Positions 8,524-17,972 of a stretch of DNA of 64,000 nt are shown here, piece by piece. Origin of the DNA: Bacillota bacterium (GTDB taxonomy: Bacteria; Bacillota; SHA-98; UBA4971); NCBI GenBank assembly GCA_012516125.1, contig JAAYXB010000011.1, positions 1 to 64,000 of the forward strand, in the 5' to 3' direction. The notes under the pieces are model-generated. The model saw only the letters and a program-made list of their open reading frames with translations, was not told the DNA's origin and did no database searches. The position numbers were made by a program, and so were the translations under genes. The stretch's first letter is position 1. Each line of letters starts with the position of its first letter.

Positions 8524-9873
8524 ATGCTGCCAAGGGGAAAACACAACATACTGGGGCGGGCGCCCGCTCCTGCTCCCCTGGTCTCGGCGCGAGACGTCTC
8601 GAAGTACTTCGTGCTTCACGAGACGCTCCTCGCCCGCTACCTGACGGGAGCGAAGGACCGCACGGTCAGAGCGGTGGACGGTGTCAGCCTCGACGTGTAC
8701 CCGGGCGAGACGCTCAGCCTGGTGGGAGAGTCGGGCTGCGGCAAGAGCACGCTCGGGCGCACGATCATAGGCCTGTACGAACCCACCTCGGGACAGGTCA
8801 TGTTCGACGGGAGGCCCATCTCGGGACCTGAGGCCATGCCGCGGGCGAGCCTCAGGCGCCAGGCGCAGATCATCTTTCAGAATCCGTATAGCTCCCTCAA
8901 CCCGCGCCACACAGTACGCCAGATCCTAGGAGTAGCCCTGGCGGCCCGCGGTGTCCCCGCCCGCGAGCGCGAGACCGAAACCATAGCCCTGCTCCGCCGG
9001 GTCGGCTTGAGCGCGGAGCACATAGACAGGTACCCGCATCAGTTCAGCGGCGGCCAGCGCCAGCGCATCGGCGTGGCGCGGGCGCTCGCCATGCACCCAA
9101 GATTCGTGGTAGCCGACGAGCCGCTTTCATCGCTGGACGTCTCGGTGCAAGCCCAAATCATCAACCTGCTCCAGGAGCTTCAAGCGGAGCTCGGGCTCGC
9201 TTATCTCTTCATCACCCACGACCTGCGGGTCGTATACCACATTAGCCACAGAGTTGCAGTGATGTATCTGGGGCAGGTGGTCGAGGTCGCTCCCACGGAC
9301 GAGTTGTTCGAGAACCCGCTCCATCCATACACGCAGGCGCTCCTGTCGGCGATCCCCAGCATCGAGCGGCACCGCCGGCGGCAGAGGATCATCCTGGACG
9401 GGACGGTGCCGACGCCCATCGACCCACCGCGGGGTTGCCGGTTCCACCCGCGGTGCCCCCGGCGCACGGACCGGTGCGAAGTAGAAGCTCCGGAATTCCG
9501 GCAGGTGACAGGGACACCAGAAACGGAAGCGAAAGCGGAAGCGAGAGCAACAGCGAGAGCGAGAGCAGCGTCGGAACCAGGACCAGCAGGATCACGAACG
9601 GGAGCACGAGCAGAAGCAGGATCAGGGGCACAAGTAGGAACGGCGGCAGGGACACGGACAGAGGCAGAGGCAGAGGTAGAGATGGAGATGCAGATGCAGA
9701 TGCAGATGCAGATGGAGATGGAGATAGCCAGAAGGAAAGGAGCAGGACCAGGAGCACGAACGGGGGCAAGCGCGGGAACAGGGGCAGACAGCACAGCAGA
9801 GGTCGCGTCGCGAACAGACGCGGGCGCAATGCCGCAGGGCCACTTCGTTCGCTGCCATCTTGCCTTCGCTTGA
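8524..9873 (+). CDS. Oligopeptide ABC transporter ATP-binding protein (DppF/OppF-like) with low-complexity C-terminal insert
   Basis: Walker A GESGCGKSTLG, signature FSGGQRQRIGVARAL, Walker B FVVADEPLSSLD; family-typical HPYTQALLSAIP and CRFHPRCPRRTDRCE. About 110 aa of repeats inserted before GHFVRCHLA. Confidence 0.92.
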   Translation: MLPRGKHNILGRAPAPAPLVSARDVSKYFVLHETLLARYLTGAKDRTVRAVDGVSLDVYPGETLSLVGESGCGKSTLGRTIIGLYEPTSGQVMFDGRPISGPEAMPRASLRRQAQIIFQNPYSSLNPRHTVRQILGVALAARGVPARERETETIALLRRVGLSAEHIDRYPHQFSGGQRQRIGVARALAMHPRFVVADEPLSSLDVSVQAQIINLLQELQAELGLAYLFITHDLRVVYHISHRVAVMYLGQVVEVAPTDELFENPLHPYTQALLSAIPSIERHRRRQRIILDGTVPTPIDPPRGCRFHPRCPRRTDRCEVEAPEFRQVTGTPETEAKAEARATARARAASEPGPAGSRTGARAEAGSGAQVGTAAGTRTEAEAEVEMEMQMQMQMQMEMEIARRKGAGPGARTGASAGTGADSTAEVASRTDAGAMPQGHFVRCHLAFA

Positions 9874-9899
9874 GAGCCGCCTCGACCCTCTCGACTCTG

Positions 9900-10322
9900 G
9901 AGCGACACCGGCATGTTCTTCCGGTGGCCGCCGCCCGTCACGAACGCGACCCCGTCGAGACCCTAGCGGTCCACTTCCACGGCCCAGCGGGCGATGAGCG
10001 TCTCCAGCGGCTCGCGCTCCGTCTTGGGCCTTGGAAAGCTCCACGCCTGCCACCAGTCCTCCTGGAGCCTTGCGGCCTCGCGCGCGATCTTCTCCCATTT
10101 CTCCCGGCCGGACCTGCGAATGTATTCATCCTTGTTGGCGAAGTCCTCCTCAACCGGGAAATGCGCGTGGAAGTCAAACACGCCGAACGGCGGCCGCCTG
10201 TATCCACCGAAGTCGGGCAGCACGTCCACCTGCTCGCTGCGCCTGCCGGATGCTGATGCCGTATACGCCCCCATGTCGTGACCTCCTGTGAAGCACTGGC
10301 CGGGCGCCTGGCCGTCGGTCAC
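9900..10322 (-). pseudogene. Truncated amidohydrolase-like remnant
   Basis: ORF with FGVFDFHAHFPV...WAVEVDR then TAG; the same frame continues past the stop with GLDGVAFVTGGGHRKN, resembling the next amidohydrolase segment. Confidence 0.55.
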
Positions 10323-11425
10323 GTCAGCCCCAGCCTCATCTCAGCCTCCATCTCAGCCTCCGCCTTCACCCTGCGCACAGCCTCGTCGAAGTAAGCCTCA
10401 TCTATCTCAAATCCTGTGAACGGCACGCCGAGCCTGACGCACGCGATGGCGGTATTGCCGATACCCAAAAACGGGTCGAGCACGAGCCGGCACCGGTCCA
10501 CGCCGTGTAACTTTATGCACATCTCGGGCAGCCGAGGCGGAAACGTCGCAGGGTGCGGCCTGTCCTTCTCGCGCTTGTTGATGGTCTCGTACGGGATGAA
10601 CCAGGTGTTTCCGCGGCACCGCACGCCTGCGCCAGCACTTTTCCAGCGCCCGACGTTGGACTTATCCTGGTACGGAACGCCGATGGCAAGCCTGTCCAGC
10701 GGCACCCTGCCAGTCTTCGTGAAATGGAAAATGTACTCGTGGCAATCGTTGAGAAACCGCTCGCCGTTGATGGGCTTGTAATGACCCACCGCGACGTCCG
10801 ACACTATCGCCCCGTAGTCGCCTACGTCGGCTCTTGAGATGGCGATGGACTTGACCCAGTGGATCACGTTCTGAAGATGGAAAAGCCCCCGGAGCACCCC
10901 GGCCACCTCGAAGGGGACCCACGGGTCCGTGGGCTTGGACCCCACGTTCAGGAAAAACGACGCATCGTCGGACATCGCGTCCCTCACCGCGGCCGCCCAC
11001 TCGGCCGTCCAGGCCAGATAATCACGCCTGTCAATCGTATCGTCATATGCCCCGTACCGGATGCCCAGGTTGTAAGGGGGAGATGTAACGACCACGTCCA
11101 CGCTTCCTGGCGCGAGCCGGCGCCTCATTCCGGATACGCAGTCCTCCAGGTAGAAATCCCACCGGACTCCCGGCGCGCCGCATCGCGTCACGCTTTCCTT
11201 ACGGAAACTCGCTCTGGGATCTTTCACGAACGCACCTCGCCCTGGCACAACCGCCCGCCTTTGCCGCGCCGTATCTTGCTTCGCGGTCCCCGGACGCAGA
11301 ACAAGCGCCCCATCAATCATCAATTCCACATATGCCGAGGATATCCTCCGGGCGGAAGATCGCGAGTGCTTGGTGCTCCTGTCATGGGGCAGGAGTCTCC
11401 AGCGATGCTCGTCCGGGTCCGGCAC
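10319..11425 (-). CDS. Site-specific DNA methyltransferase (N4/N6 amino-methyltransferase type)
   Basis: Motif IV TSPPYN, target-recognition-like middle, then motif I-like [31 protein letters not shown]. Start codon uncertain. Confidence 0.9.
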   Translation of the reverse strand: MPDPDEHRWRLLPHDRSTKHSRSSARRISSAYVELMIDGALVLRPGTAKQDTARQRRAVVPGRGAFVKDPRASFRKESVTRCGAPGVRWDFYLEDCVSGMRRRLAPGSVDVVVTSPPYNLGIRYGAYDDTIDRRDYLAWTAEWAAAVRDAMSDDASFFLNVGSKPTDPWVPFEVAGVLRGLFHLQNVIHWVKSIAISRADVGDYGAIVSDVAVGHYKPINGERFLNDCHEYIFHFTKTGRVPLDRLAIGVPYQDKSNVGRWKSAGAGVRCRGNTWFIPYETINKREKDRPHPATFPPRLPEMCIKLHGVDRCRLVLDPFLGIGNTAIACVRLGVPFTGFEIDEAYFDEAVRRVKAEAEMEAEMRLGLT

Positions 11426-11434
11426 CGGGGCCGC

Positions 11435-12481
11435 TCACCCTCGGAACGTGCCCGCCCTCGTGCCATTCAATGAACCGACCCTGGCTAATGAGTCGGCCTC
11501 CTGGCCCTCGAAAACCTGCTCTTTTGTGGCCCCCTTTGTGGACGTCTTCGGGTCGCGACCCACAGTGGCGCCCCGGTGGCAAGCACGCGTCACCACCGTG
11601 CGACACGTCACGCCGCTGGCCGCGAACGTCGCCGCCATGGCCCTGGCCACGCGGTGCGGGTCGGTCGCGGCGAAGGCGACGACCGACGGACCTGAGCCGC
11701 TTAGCGCCGCCCCGAGCGCCCCCGCCTGCCTGGCCGCTGCCAGCACGTCCGCAAGGCCCGGCACCAGGCCGGCCCTGTAAGGCTGGTGAAGCCTGTCCGC
11801 CATGGCATCGCCCAGGAAGTCGAGCTTGCCTGAGGCGATGGATGCTACGAGGAGAGCCGTTCGACTGATATTGTGGACGGCGTCCGCAAGCGTCACGCTG
11901 CCCGGGAGGACGCGCCTTGCGAGCTCGGTCGGGACATGGAAGTCAGGTATCGCGACCACCACATGAAGACCCCTGGGAACATCCAGCTTAAGATAACGCA
12001 GGCGACCGTGCTCATCTGCGACGCTCACGACAAAGCCCCCGAAGAGGGCGGCCGCCACGTTGTCGGGGTGGCCCTCTATTTCGGTCGCAAGCTGGAACAA
12101 GTCGTTGTCAGTAAGGGGAAAGCCCACGAGGGCGTTGGCGGCCAGGAGCCCTGCCACGATCGCCGCGGCGCTCGACCCGAGACCCCGCGAAACCGGGATC
12201 CGCTGGTGTACGTGGATGCGGAGCCCCGGCACAGGCAGCCCGACCTCCTCGAAGAGGGCGGCCGCCGACCGCGCTACAAGATTCGTCCAGTCGAGCGGCA
12301 GGTCCCTGCTGTCCCCGAGGACGGTGATCTCGAGGCCGGTAGTGGTGGTAGTGCCCATCCTCACCACGTTGAAAAGCTCGAGGGCCATGCCCACGGCGTC
12401 AAAGCCTGGCCCGAGGTTCGCTGTAGACGCCGGTACGCGGACTTCGACCACTTCGACCACAAAGATCACCTTCCTTCTCAT
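11435..12481 (-). CDS. thrB: Homoserine kinase
   Basis: GHMP kinase: VRVPASTANLGPGFDAVGMAL, PVSRGLGSSAAAIVAGL, GAALSGSGPSVVAF; adjacent to thrC. Start placed at MRRKVIFVVEV. Confidence 0.93.
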   Translation of the reverse strand: MRRKVIFVVEVVEVRVPASTANLGPGFDAVGMALELFNVVRMGTTTTTGLEITVLGDSRDLPLDWTNLVARSAAALFEEVGLPVPGLRIHVHQRIPVSRGLGSSAAAIVAGLLAANALVGFPLTDNDLFQLATEIEGHPDNVAAALFGGFVVSVADEHGRLRYLKLDVPRGLHVVVAIPDFHVPTELARRVLPGSVTLADAVHNISRTALLVASIASGKLDFLGDAMADRLHQPYRAGLVPGLADVLAAARQAGALGAALSGSGPSVVAFAATDPHRVARAMAATFAASGVTCRTVVTRACHRGATVGRDPKTSTKGATKEQVFEGQEADSLARVGSLNGTRAGTFRG

Positions 12482-12794
12482 CTTCTTTGTTGTCGTTAGA
12501 GGTGCCCGTAAACTGTCTATGTTCCAGGGAAGTTGTGGCACATGTGCCATGTCCACGGCTTTCTTCATGGTAACCGCCGGCGTCACCATCACGTCACCAT
12601 CACAAAGGTGGATGCGCGGCTAAGTAGCCTCCCATGGCGGCCAGCTGCCGCCACCATCGAAAGGATGAAAACCGCAACCGTCGGCTATTCTCGGCTATTC
12701 TCAGGATAAAGCGTCGCGAGTAGCTGCCTCCTCTTCCAGACCGCGGACCGCTCGTGCCTGCCCGTGCTGAACGGCTACGATCGCCGCTTCTCAG

Positions 12795-12880
12795 CTCAGC
12801 CTCAGGAACAGCGCCCCAAGCGGGCCGCCTTCACGAAACTCCGCCGCAGGCAAATGGCTCAATCCTGACACCCCGCCGCG
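12795..12880. repeat. Degenerate relic of dispersed repeat family I core
   Basis: CAGCCTCAGGAACAGCGCCCCAAGCGGGCCGCCTTCACGAAACTCCG...CAATCCTGACACCCCGCCG resembles core CTCGGGGACGGCGCCCCAAGCGGGGCGCCTTGACAAAATCCGG...GATTTTGACACCCCTCG. Confidence 0.5.
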
Positions 12881-12988
12881 TCTTGGCGACAGGCAGGCGC
12901 CAGGCAGGAAGCGCAGGGCGCGATCCCACCCGCACCCAGGACTCACGTGCAGACTCGCGCGACCGGCGCATGTTCAACCCGGATATGT

Positions 12989-14233
12989 TCAGTCGAGCGG
13001 AGTGCCCGCGGCGACAAGGGCGGCCTCCACTGAGGCCGTGTCCGGTTCCGCTACAATCGGGGACGACCCGAGCCGCATCATGGCGTCCGGATCTTTCAGG
13101 CCGTGGCCGGTCAGGACACACACAACCGTGGCGCCTCGTTGCCCTCGGAAATAGCCCCGGCGCGCCAGCTTCAGCACACCTGCGACCGACGCGGCAGACG
13201 CAGGCTCCACGAGGACCCCCTCCCGCGCCGCCAACAAGCGGCATGCATTGAGGATCTCATCGTCCGTCACGCTCTCTATTACGCCGCCCGACTCGTCCCT
13301 GGCCGCAACCGCGCTCTTCCAGCTCGCGGGGTTCCCGATCCTTATGGCCGTTGCTATCGTCTGCGGCCGCTCGATGGGTCGCCCCTTAACGATCGGCGCC
13401 GCCCCGGCCGCCTGGAAGCCCAGCATGCGAGGCACGGACGTCACCTTCCCCCGGTCCCTGTACTCGCAAAACCCCTTCCAGTAAGCCGTGATGTTGCCCG
13501 CGTTCCCGACCGGAATCGCGAGGTAGTCGGGCGCCCGCCCGCCAAGCTGGTCGCACACCTCGAAGGCCGCGGTCTTCTGGCCCTCGATGCGGTCGGGATT
13601 CAGGGAATTGAGAAGCGCGATCCGGTGCCGTGCCACCATCTCCCGCACTACCGCGAGTGCCTGGTCGAAGTTGCCCCGGACAGCCACCACAACCGCCCCG
13701 TGGGCTATCGCCTGCGCCAGCTTTCCCGCGGCGATGGCGGCCTCGGGGATGACCACCACGGGCCGTATGCCAGCCCTCGCGCAGTAGGCCGCGGCGGAGG
13801 CCGAGGTGTTGCCCGTAGATGCGCACACCGCCACGCGGTACCCGGCTTCCCGTGCCCTGCTCACGGCGTAGGCCATACCCCTGTCCTTGAAGGAGCCGGT
13901 GGGGTTGAGTCCCTCATACTTGAGGTAGACGCGCAACCCAGCGGTGTCTGAAGTCCCCGCGCCTGCAACCGACCCGGGGGGCACCAACGTCCTGGCTCTC
14001 CCTGAACTCTCGCCCGCTTCCAGAACCCCGGCTGGCCCCACAACCCCGGTCGTTTCCGCCCGGGCGCTCGCTTCCGCCTCCCTGACTGCCTCCGAGACCG
14101 CGCGCGCCTCGATGAGTGGTGTTCCCCCTTCTCTCAGTGTGACGACCGCAGCCGGATCGACGTGAGGCAGATAGGCGCCGTATGTGGCGATGATCCCGCC
14201 AGAGGATACGTGTGGCACAGCCGACATGGGCAT
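12989..14233 (-). CDS. thrC: Threonine synthase (with low-complexity insert)
   Basis: PLP lysine motif KYEGLNPTGSFKDRGM, ASTGNTSASAAAY, SLNPDRIEGQKTAAFE; adjacent to thrB. Confidence 0.95.
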   Translation of the reverse strand: MPMSAVPHVSSGGIIATYGAYLPHVDPAAVVTLREGGTPLIEARAVSEAVREAEASARAETTGVVGPAGVLEAGESSGRARTLVPPGSVAGAGTSDTAGLRVYLKYEGLNPTGSFKDRGMAYAVSRAREAGYRVAVCASTGNTSASAAAYCARAGIRPVVVIPEAAIAAGKLAQAIAHGAVVVAVRGNFDQALAVVREMVARHRIALLNSLNPDRIEGQKTAAFEVCDQLGGRAPDYLAIPVGNAGNITAYWKGFCEYRDRGKVTSVPRMLGFQAAGAAPIVKGRPIERPQTIATAIRIGNPASWKSAVAARDESGGVIESVTDDEILNACRLLAAREGVLVEPASAASVAGVLKLARRGYFRGQRGATVVCVLTGHGLKDPDAMMRLGSSPIVAEPDTASVEAALVAAGTPLD

Positions 14234-14387
14234 GCTTTCTCCTTCCAGGGCCGGGAGCACCCCCCAACGCCGGGAGCGCAAGGAGGAATGCACCCAGGGT
14301 GTATATTAATGCACATTGTACCACGAACAGGCGGTAAATGCTAGAGCGAATTCGCCGCGGCGCGCCTGTCGCGTGGGGCGCGTGTAA

Positions 14388-14522
14388 CAGCGTGGTGCAC
14401 AAGAATGTTGAACTTCCCCGGCAGGGTCCAGTTTCGCCGAGAACTGCAACGGCTTTGCGCGATCCGAGCGAGCTGCGTTGACATAATGTGGGAAACAGCA
14501 ACAGCCTCGTGCGCAAGGGCAG
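14388..14522 (+). repeat. Dispersed repeat family II, copy 3
   Basis: GTGGTGCACAAGAATGTTGAACTTCCCCGGCAGGGTCCAGTTTCGCC...GCTGCGTTGACATAATGTGGGAAACAGC. Confidence 0.55.
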
Positions 14523-14671
14523 CTACCCCCGGGGGTGAGTGTGAGGGCACAGTCCGGCTCCAGTCCCTCTTACAGAGCCTTGCGCGGTCCCTCCTACAGA
14601 GCCTTGCGCGCGGAGCGTGGTAGCTCTTTCCGCGTCGAGCCCAACCCACGCGTGGCGCGTTCGCCCCTGGG

Positions 14672-15661
14672 TGGTCCCTGAGAGCCCAGGTTCTCTTGCG
14701 CGGCTGATCCCTGAGGGGCCAACCATTTGCGGAATGTGGTTACCAGAGGCCCACCCTCCGCGGGCTTCACCCGGTGGAAAGCCGGCGCAAGCCCGGATCT
14801 GGCCCCTGGTGACCAGGATCCACGCGGTGGTGGTCACCAGGGGACCAGCTTCGGGCGCCACTTGGTCCTCACGTAACCACTCTCCCAAACGGCCACCAGA
14901 CGGCCACAGGTGGGTGGTCCCCACGGGACCAGGATCTCCTACGCGGTTGGTCCCTGGGGGACCAACCCCGAGCGAAATCTGGTCACCAGAGATCCACCCT
15001 CCTCGCGGTTCAACCGGCAAAACGCCGGACCTGGTCCCCTGGTGACCAGGATCCACGCGGAGATGGTCCCCAGGGAACCAAGTTCGAGCACCACCTGGTC
15101 CCTAGGTAACCACCTTCGCACATGCTCACGGGAGGCTGGTCCTCAAAGGACCAGGATTCGCGCGCAGGTGGTCCCTGGGGGACCGACCTCGAGCAAAACC
15201 TGGTTACCAGAGACCCACCCTCCTGGCGCTCGGGCGACGAGGATGCCGGATCTGGTCCTCTGGTAACCAGGTGACGGGCGAAGTTGGTCCCCAGGGGATC
15301 ATCTTCGCGCGTAACCTGGTCCCCACGTAACCACCTTGCGAGATATCCAAAAACCCCTGGTCCCCAGGGGACCAGGTTTTGCATGCAGATGGTCCCCAGG
15401 GGATCAACCTCGCGGGCAACCTGGTCCCTGGTGCACCACCCCCGGCGGCGGCCGAAGCGTCCTGGTCACGGGGGGACCAGGACGCGCGCGCGAAGCTGGT
15501 CCCCAAAGGACCATCTTCGCGCGTGATCTGGTCCCGGGTGCTCCACCCCGCCCGGTTTTGGCGAAGGGGGGTGGCAGGGGTGGTTCCCGGAGGACCAGAT
15601 CTTGCGCCGGGCTGGTCCCCATAGGACCAGGTCTGCCCGCAAGCTGGTCCCGCAGGGATCA
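14672..15661. repeat. Phased dyad array B (about 27 dyads), inverted copy of array A
   Basis: Dyad starts at 14672, 14705, 14737, 14800, 14831, 14863, 14915, 14948, 14980, 15032, 15064, 15096, 15137, 15169, 15201, 15253, 15285, 15317, 15358, 15390, 15422, 15463, 15497, 15529, 15581, 15613, 15645. Reverse complement of 15480-15661 is near-identical to 6480-6660. Confidence 0.92.
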
Positions 15662-15807
15662 TCCCTACCCCGGCCTCCGCGGGCGCATGCGCGCCCGTAG
15701 ACACCTAGAAGCTTACGCCTAATCCCGCCGTACTCCACCCACGGGCTGACCGTCATGCCCAGAAGCTGCGATCTGCTCCGTGAGCGTGCCGTCGCGGAGG
15801 TCCGGCG

Positions 15808-15851
15808 TGGATTTTGGAGCAGGCTTGTGGATTTTGGAGCAGGCTTCTGGC
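15808..15851. repeat. Short direct duplication
   Basis: GTGGATTTTGGAGCAGGCTT occurs twice in tandem. Confidence 0.85.
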
Positions 15852-16086
15852 ACCGGACTTATAGATAACAGAGCTTGGACTTAGAAGTTGCGCAGGACGT
15901 TGAGAGCACGGACAGCGGGCAAGTTAACCGCAGGCCTGGGCATCGGCTCACTTCCGCATTGACTTCGACTTCGGAGGCGGTCATTTGTAAACCCTTAACC
16001 CTCGAGCGGCCGCATGGCATGGCGCGCCCGACTACGCTCTCATTCGCGCTCATAACAGCCGCACACTCGTGCAAGTTTGAGGTTGG

Positions 16087-17742
16087 CTATCCATAGTACC
16101 TTGCGGCGACCGGCATCCTGCGCCCGACGCCGAACGCCTTGCTCGTCACCTTGAGTCCCGGGGCGGCCTGGCGCCTCTTATACTCGTTCCGGCGCACTGC
16201 CCGCGCCACCCACTCGACCGTCTCGCGCGGGAAACCCCGCCGCATGAGGTCGTCGGGCGACTCGCCCTCCTCGATGTAGCCGTGGAGGATGGCGTCGAGC
16301 ACCTCGTAGGGCGGCAGGGTGTCCTGGTCCGTCTGGTTGGGCCGAAGCTCGGCCGAGGGGGCCTTCTTGATGATCGCTTCCGGGATGACCTCCGATTCGC
16401 GGTTTACGTAGCGCGCAAGCTCGTACACCATAGTCTTGGGGACGTCCGCCAGCACCGCAAGGCCCCCGCTCATGTCCCCATAGAGCGTGCAGTAGCCAAC
16501 CGCAAGCTCGCTCTTGTTGCCCGTTGACAGCACCAGATGCCCGAACTTATTCGAGAAGGCCATAAGGATGTTGCCGCGTATGCGCGCCTGGATGTTCTCC
16601 TCGGTTATGTCCAGCTCCGCGCCGGCGAAGTGCGGGGCGAGGGCATCCAGGTAGGAAGCATAGATAGGTGATATCGGAATTACCTTGAACTCGATCCCGA
16701 GATTCTCGGCGAGCTTTCGCGAGTCCTCCACGCTCCCCCGGGACGAATACGGGGACGGCATCGAGATCCCGAGGACGTTTTCGGCGCCCAGCGCGCGGAC
16801 GGCGATGCAGCATGTGAGCGCCGAGTCGATGCCGCCCGAGAGGCCCACGACCGCCCGCGTGAAACCTGTCTTCCTCATGTAGTCCCTCACGCCGAGGACA
16901 AGCGCGTCGTGTACGGACTCCACCGTGTCCTGGGGTGTATACGGCGCCGCGGCGCCCGGCGCGGACATGTCCACCTCCTGGACGTGTTCGGTGAAAGCCG
17001 GGCAAACGGCGATGGGGCGCCCCGCCGCGTCCACGGCGAGGCTGCGACCGTCGAAGATTAGCTCGTCGTTGGCGCCTACCTGATTAACATAAAGGAACGG
17101 CGCGCCGTGGCGCCTGGCGTGGTTGCTGATAAGCCGGTATCGCTGGGCATCCTTCCCAGCGTGGAACGGAGAGGCGGAAATGTTCACATGGAGCGTCGCC
17201 CCCGCCCGCGCCAGCACCCCGATGGGGTCGAGATCATACATCCGCCTCTTCGGCCAGAGGTCCGGGTCGTTCCAGGCGTCCTCGCAGACGGAGATCCCGA
17301 GGATCTCACCTTTGAACGGCACAGGCTTTATCTCGAGAGCTGGGTCGAAGTAACGAGCCTCATCGAACACGTCATAGGTCGGAAGGAGCGATTTGGCCTG
17401 GACCGCAACGAGTTCGCCCCCGCACACCAGGACTGCGCAGTTGTGAAGGCCCTTTCCTGAAGGGGTCGTGGACCGCAGCGGGGCGCCGAAGAGCACCCCC
17501 ATCCCAGGAAAACGCGCCGATGCCCGCCGTATCTCGTCCACAGCGCGCTCGCACGCCTCGACGAACCACTCCCGCTCGAGAAGGTCCCTGGGCGGATAGC
17601 CCACCAGGAAAAGCTCGGGAAACACCACAAGGTCAACACTCGCCCCGGTGCGGCAAAGATCATCCAGGGTCTCGAGCATCCTTTGCTTGTTGCCGTCGAT
17701 GTCTCCGACAGTCGGGTTCAACTGGGCGATCAGTATCCTCAT
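16087..17742 (-). CDS. nadE: Glutamine-dependent NAD+ synthetase
   Basis: N-terminal nitrilase-type amidase (MRILIAQLNPTVGDIDGN...VFPELFLVGYPPRDLL) plus synthetase domain (VVGLSGGIDSALTCCIA; STGNKSELAVGYCTLYGDMSGGLAVLADVPK). Confidence 0.95.
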   Translation of the reverse strand: MRILIAQLNPTVGDIDGNKQRMLETLDDLCRTGASVDLVVFPELFLVGYPPRDLLEREWFVEACERAVDEIRRASARFPGMGVLFGAPLRSTTPSGKGLHNCAVLVCGGELVAVQAKSLLPTYDVFDEARYFDPALEIKPVPFKGEILGISVCEDAWNDPDLWPKRRMYDLDPIGVLARAGATLHVNISASPFHAGKDAQRYRLISNHARRHGAPFLYVNQVGANDELIFDGRSLAVDAAGRPIAVCPAFTEHVQEVDMSAPGAAAPYTPQDTVESVHDALVLGVRDYMRKTGFTRAVVGLSGGIDSALTCCIAVRALGAENVLGISMPSPYSSRGSVEDSRKLAENLGIEFKVIPISPIYASYLDALAPHFAGAELDITEENIQARIRGNILMAFSNKFGHLVLSTGNKSELAVGYCTLYGDMSGGLAVLADVPKTMVYELARYVNRESEVIPEAIIKKAPSAELRPNQTDQDTLPPYEVLDAILHGYIEEGESPDDLMRRGFPRETVEWVARAVRRNEYKRRQAAPGLKVTSKAFGVGRRMPVAARYYG

Positions 17743-17972
17743 GTAGGTTCCACTCCTGCTCAAGAGCGTGGATTGGGCCGGCACCGCGGGGGCCCGGACG
17801 GAGGCCCCTCGACCCTGGGGTGGAGCGCCCGGTATGGCGGTCGCCGGACTCTCCGACATGCTCCCATACAGGTCCATTATACCAGGAAGCACACGAGCAG
17901 AGGGATGTCCCTGCGATCGACCATGCCACCACCGCAGCCCAAGGCTCCGTTGCAGACAGAGCCAATCTCGAC

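Noticed and set aside
9435-10256. 273-aa plus-strand ORF with GSESGSESNSESESS
   Set aside because: Alternative frame of the repeat inside the ATPase gene; no domain. Used only as evidence that the insert is frame-permissive.
14295-14400. Possible riboswitch or T-box upstream of thrC
   Set aside because: No recognisable T-box core (TGGNACCGCG-type) or other riboswitch consensus seen.
14523-15756. ORFs across array B (14523..15056, 15204..15704, 15336..15722 and others)
   Set aside because: Same reason as array A; translations are artefacts of the dyad repeats.
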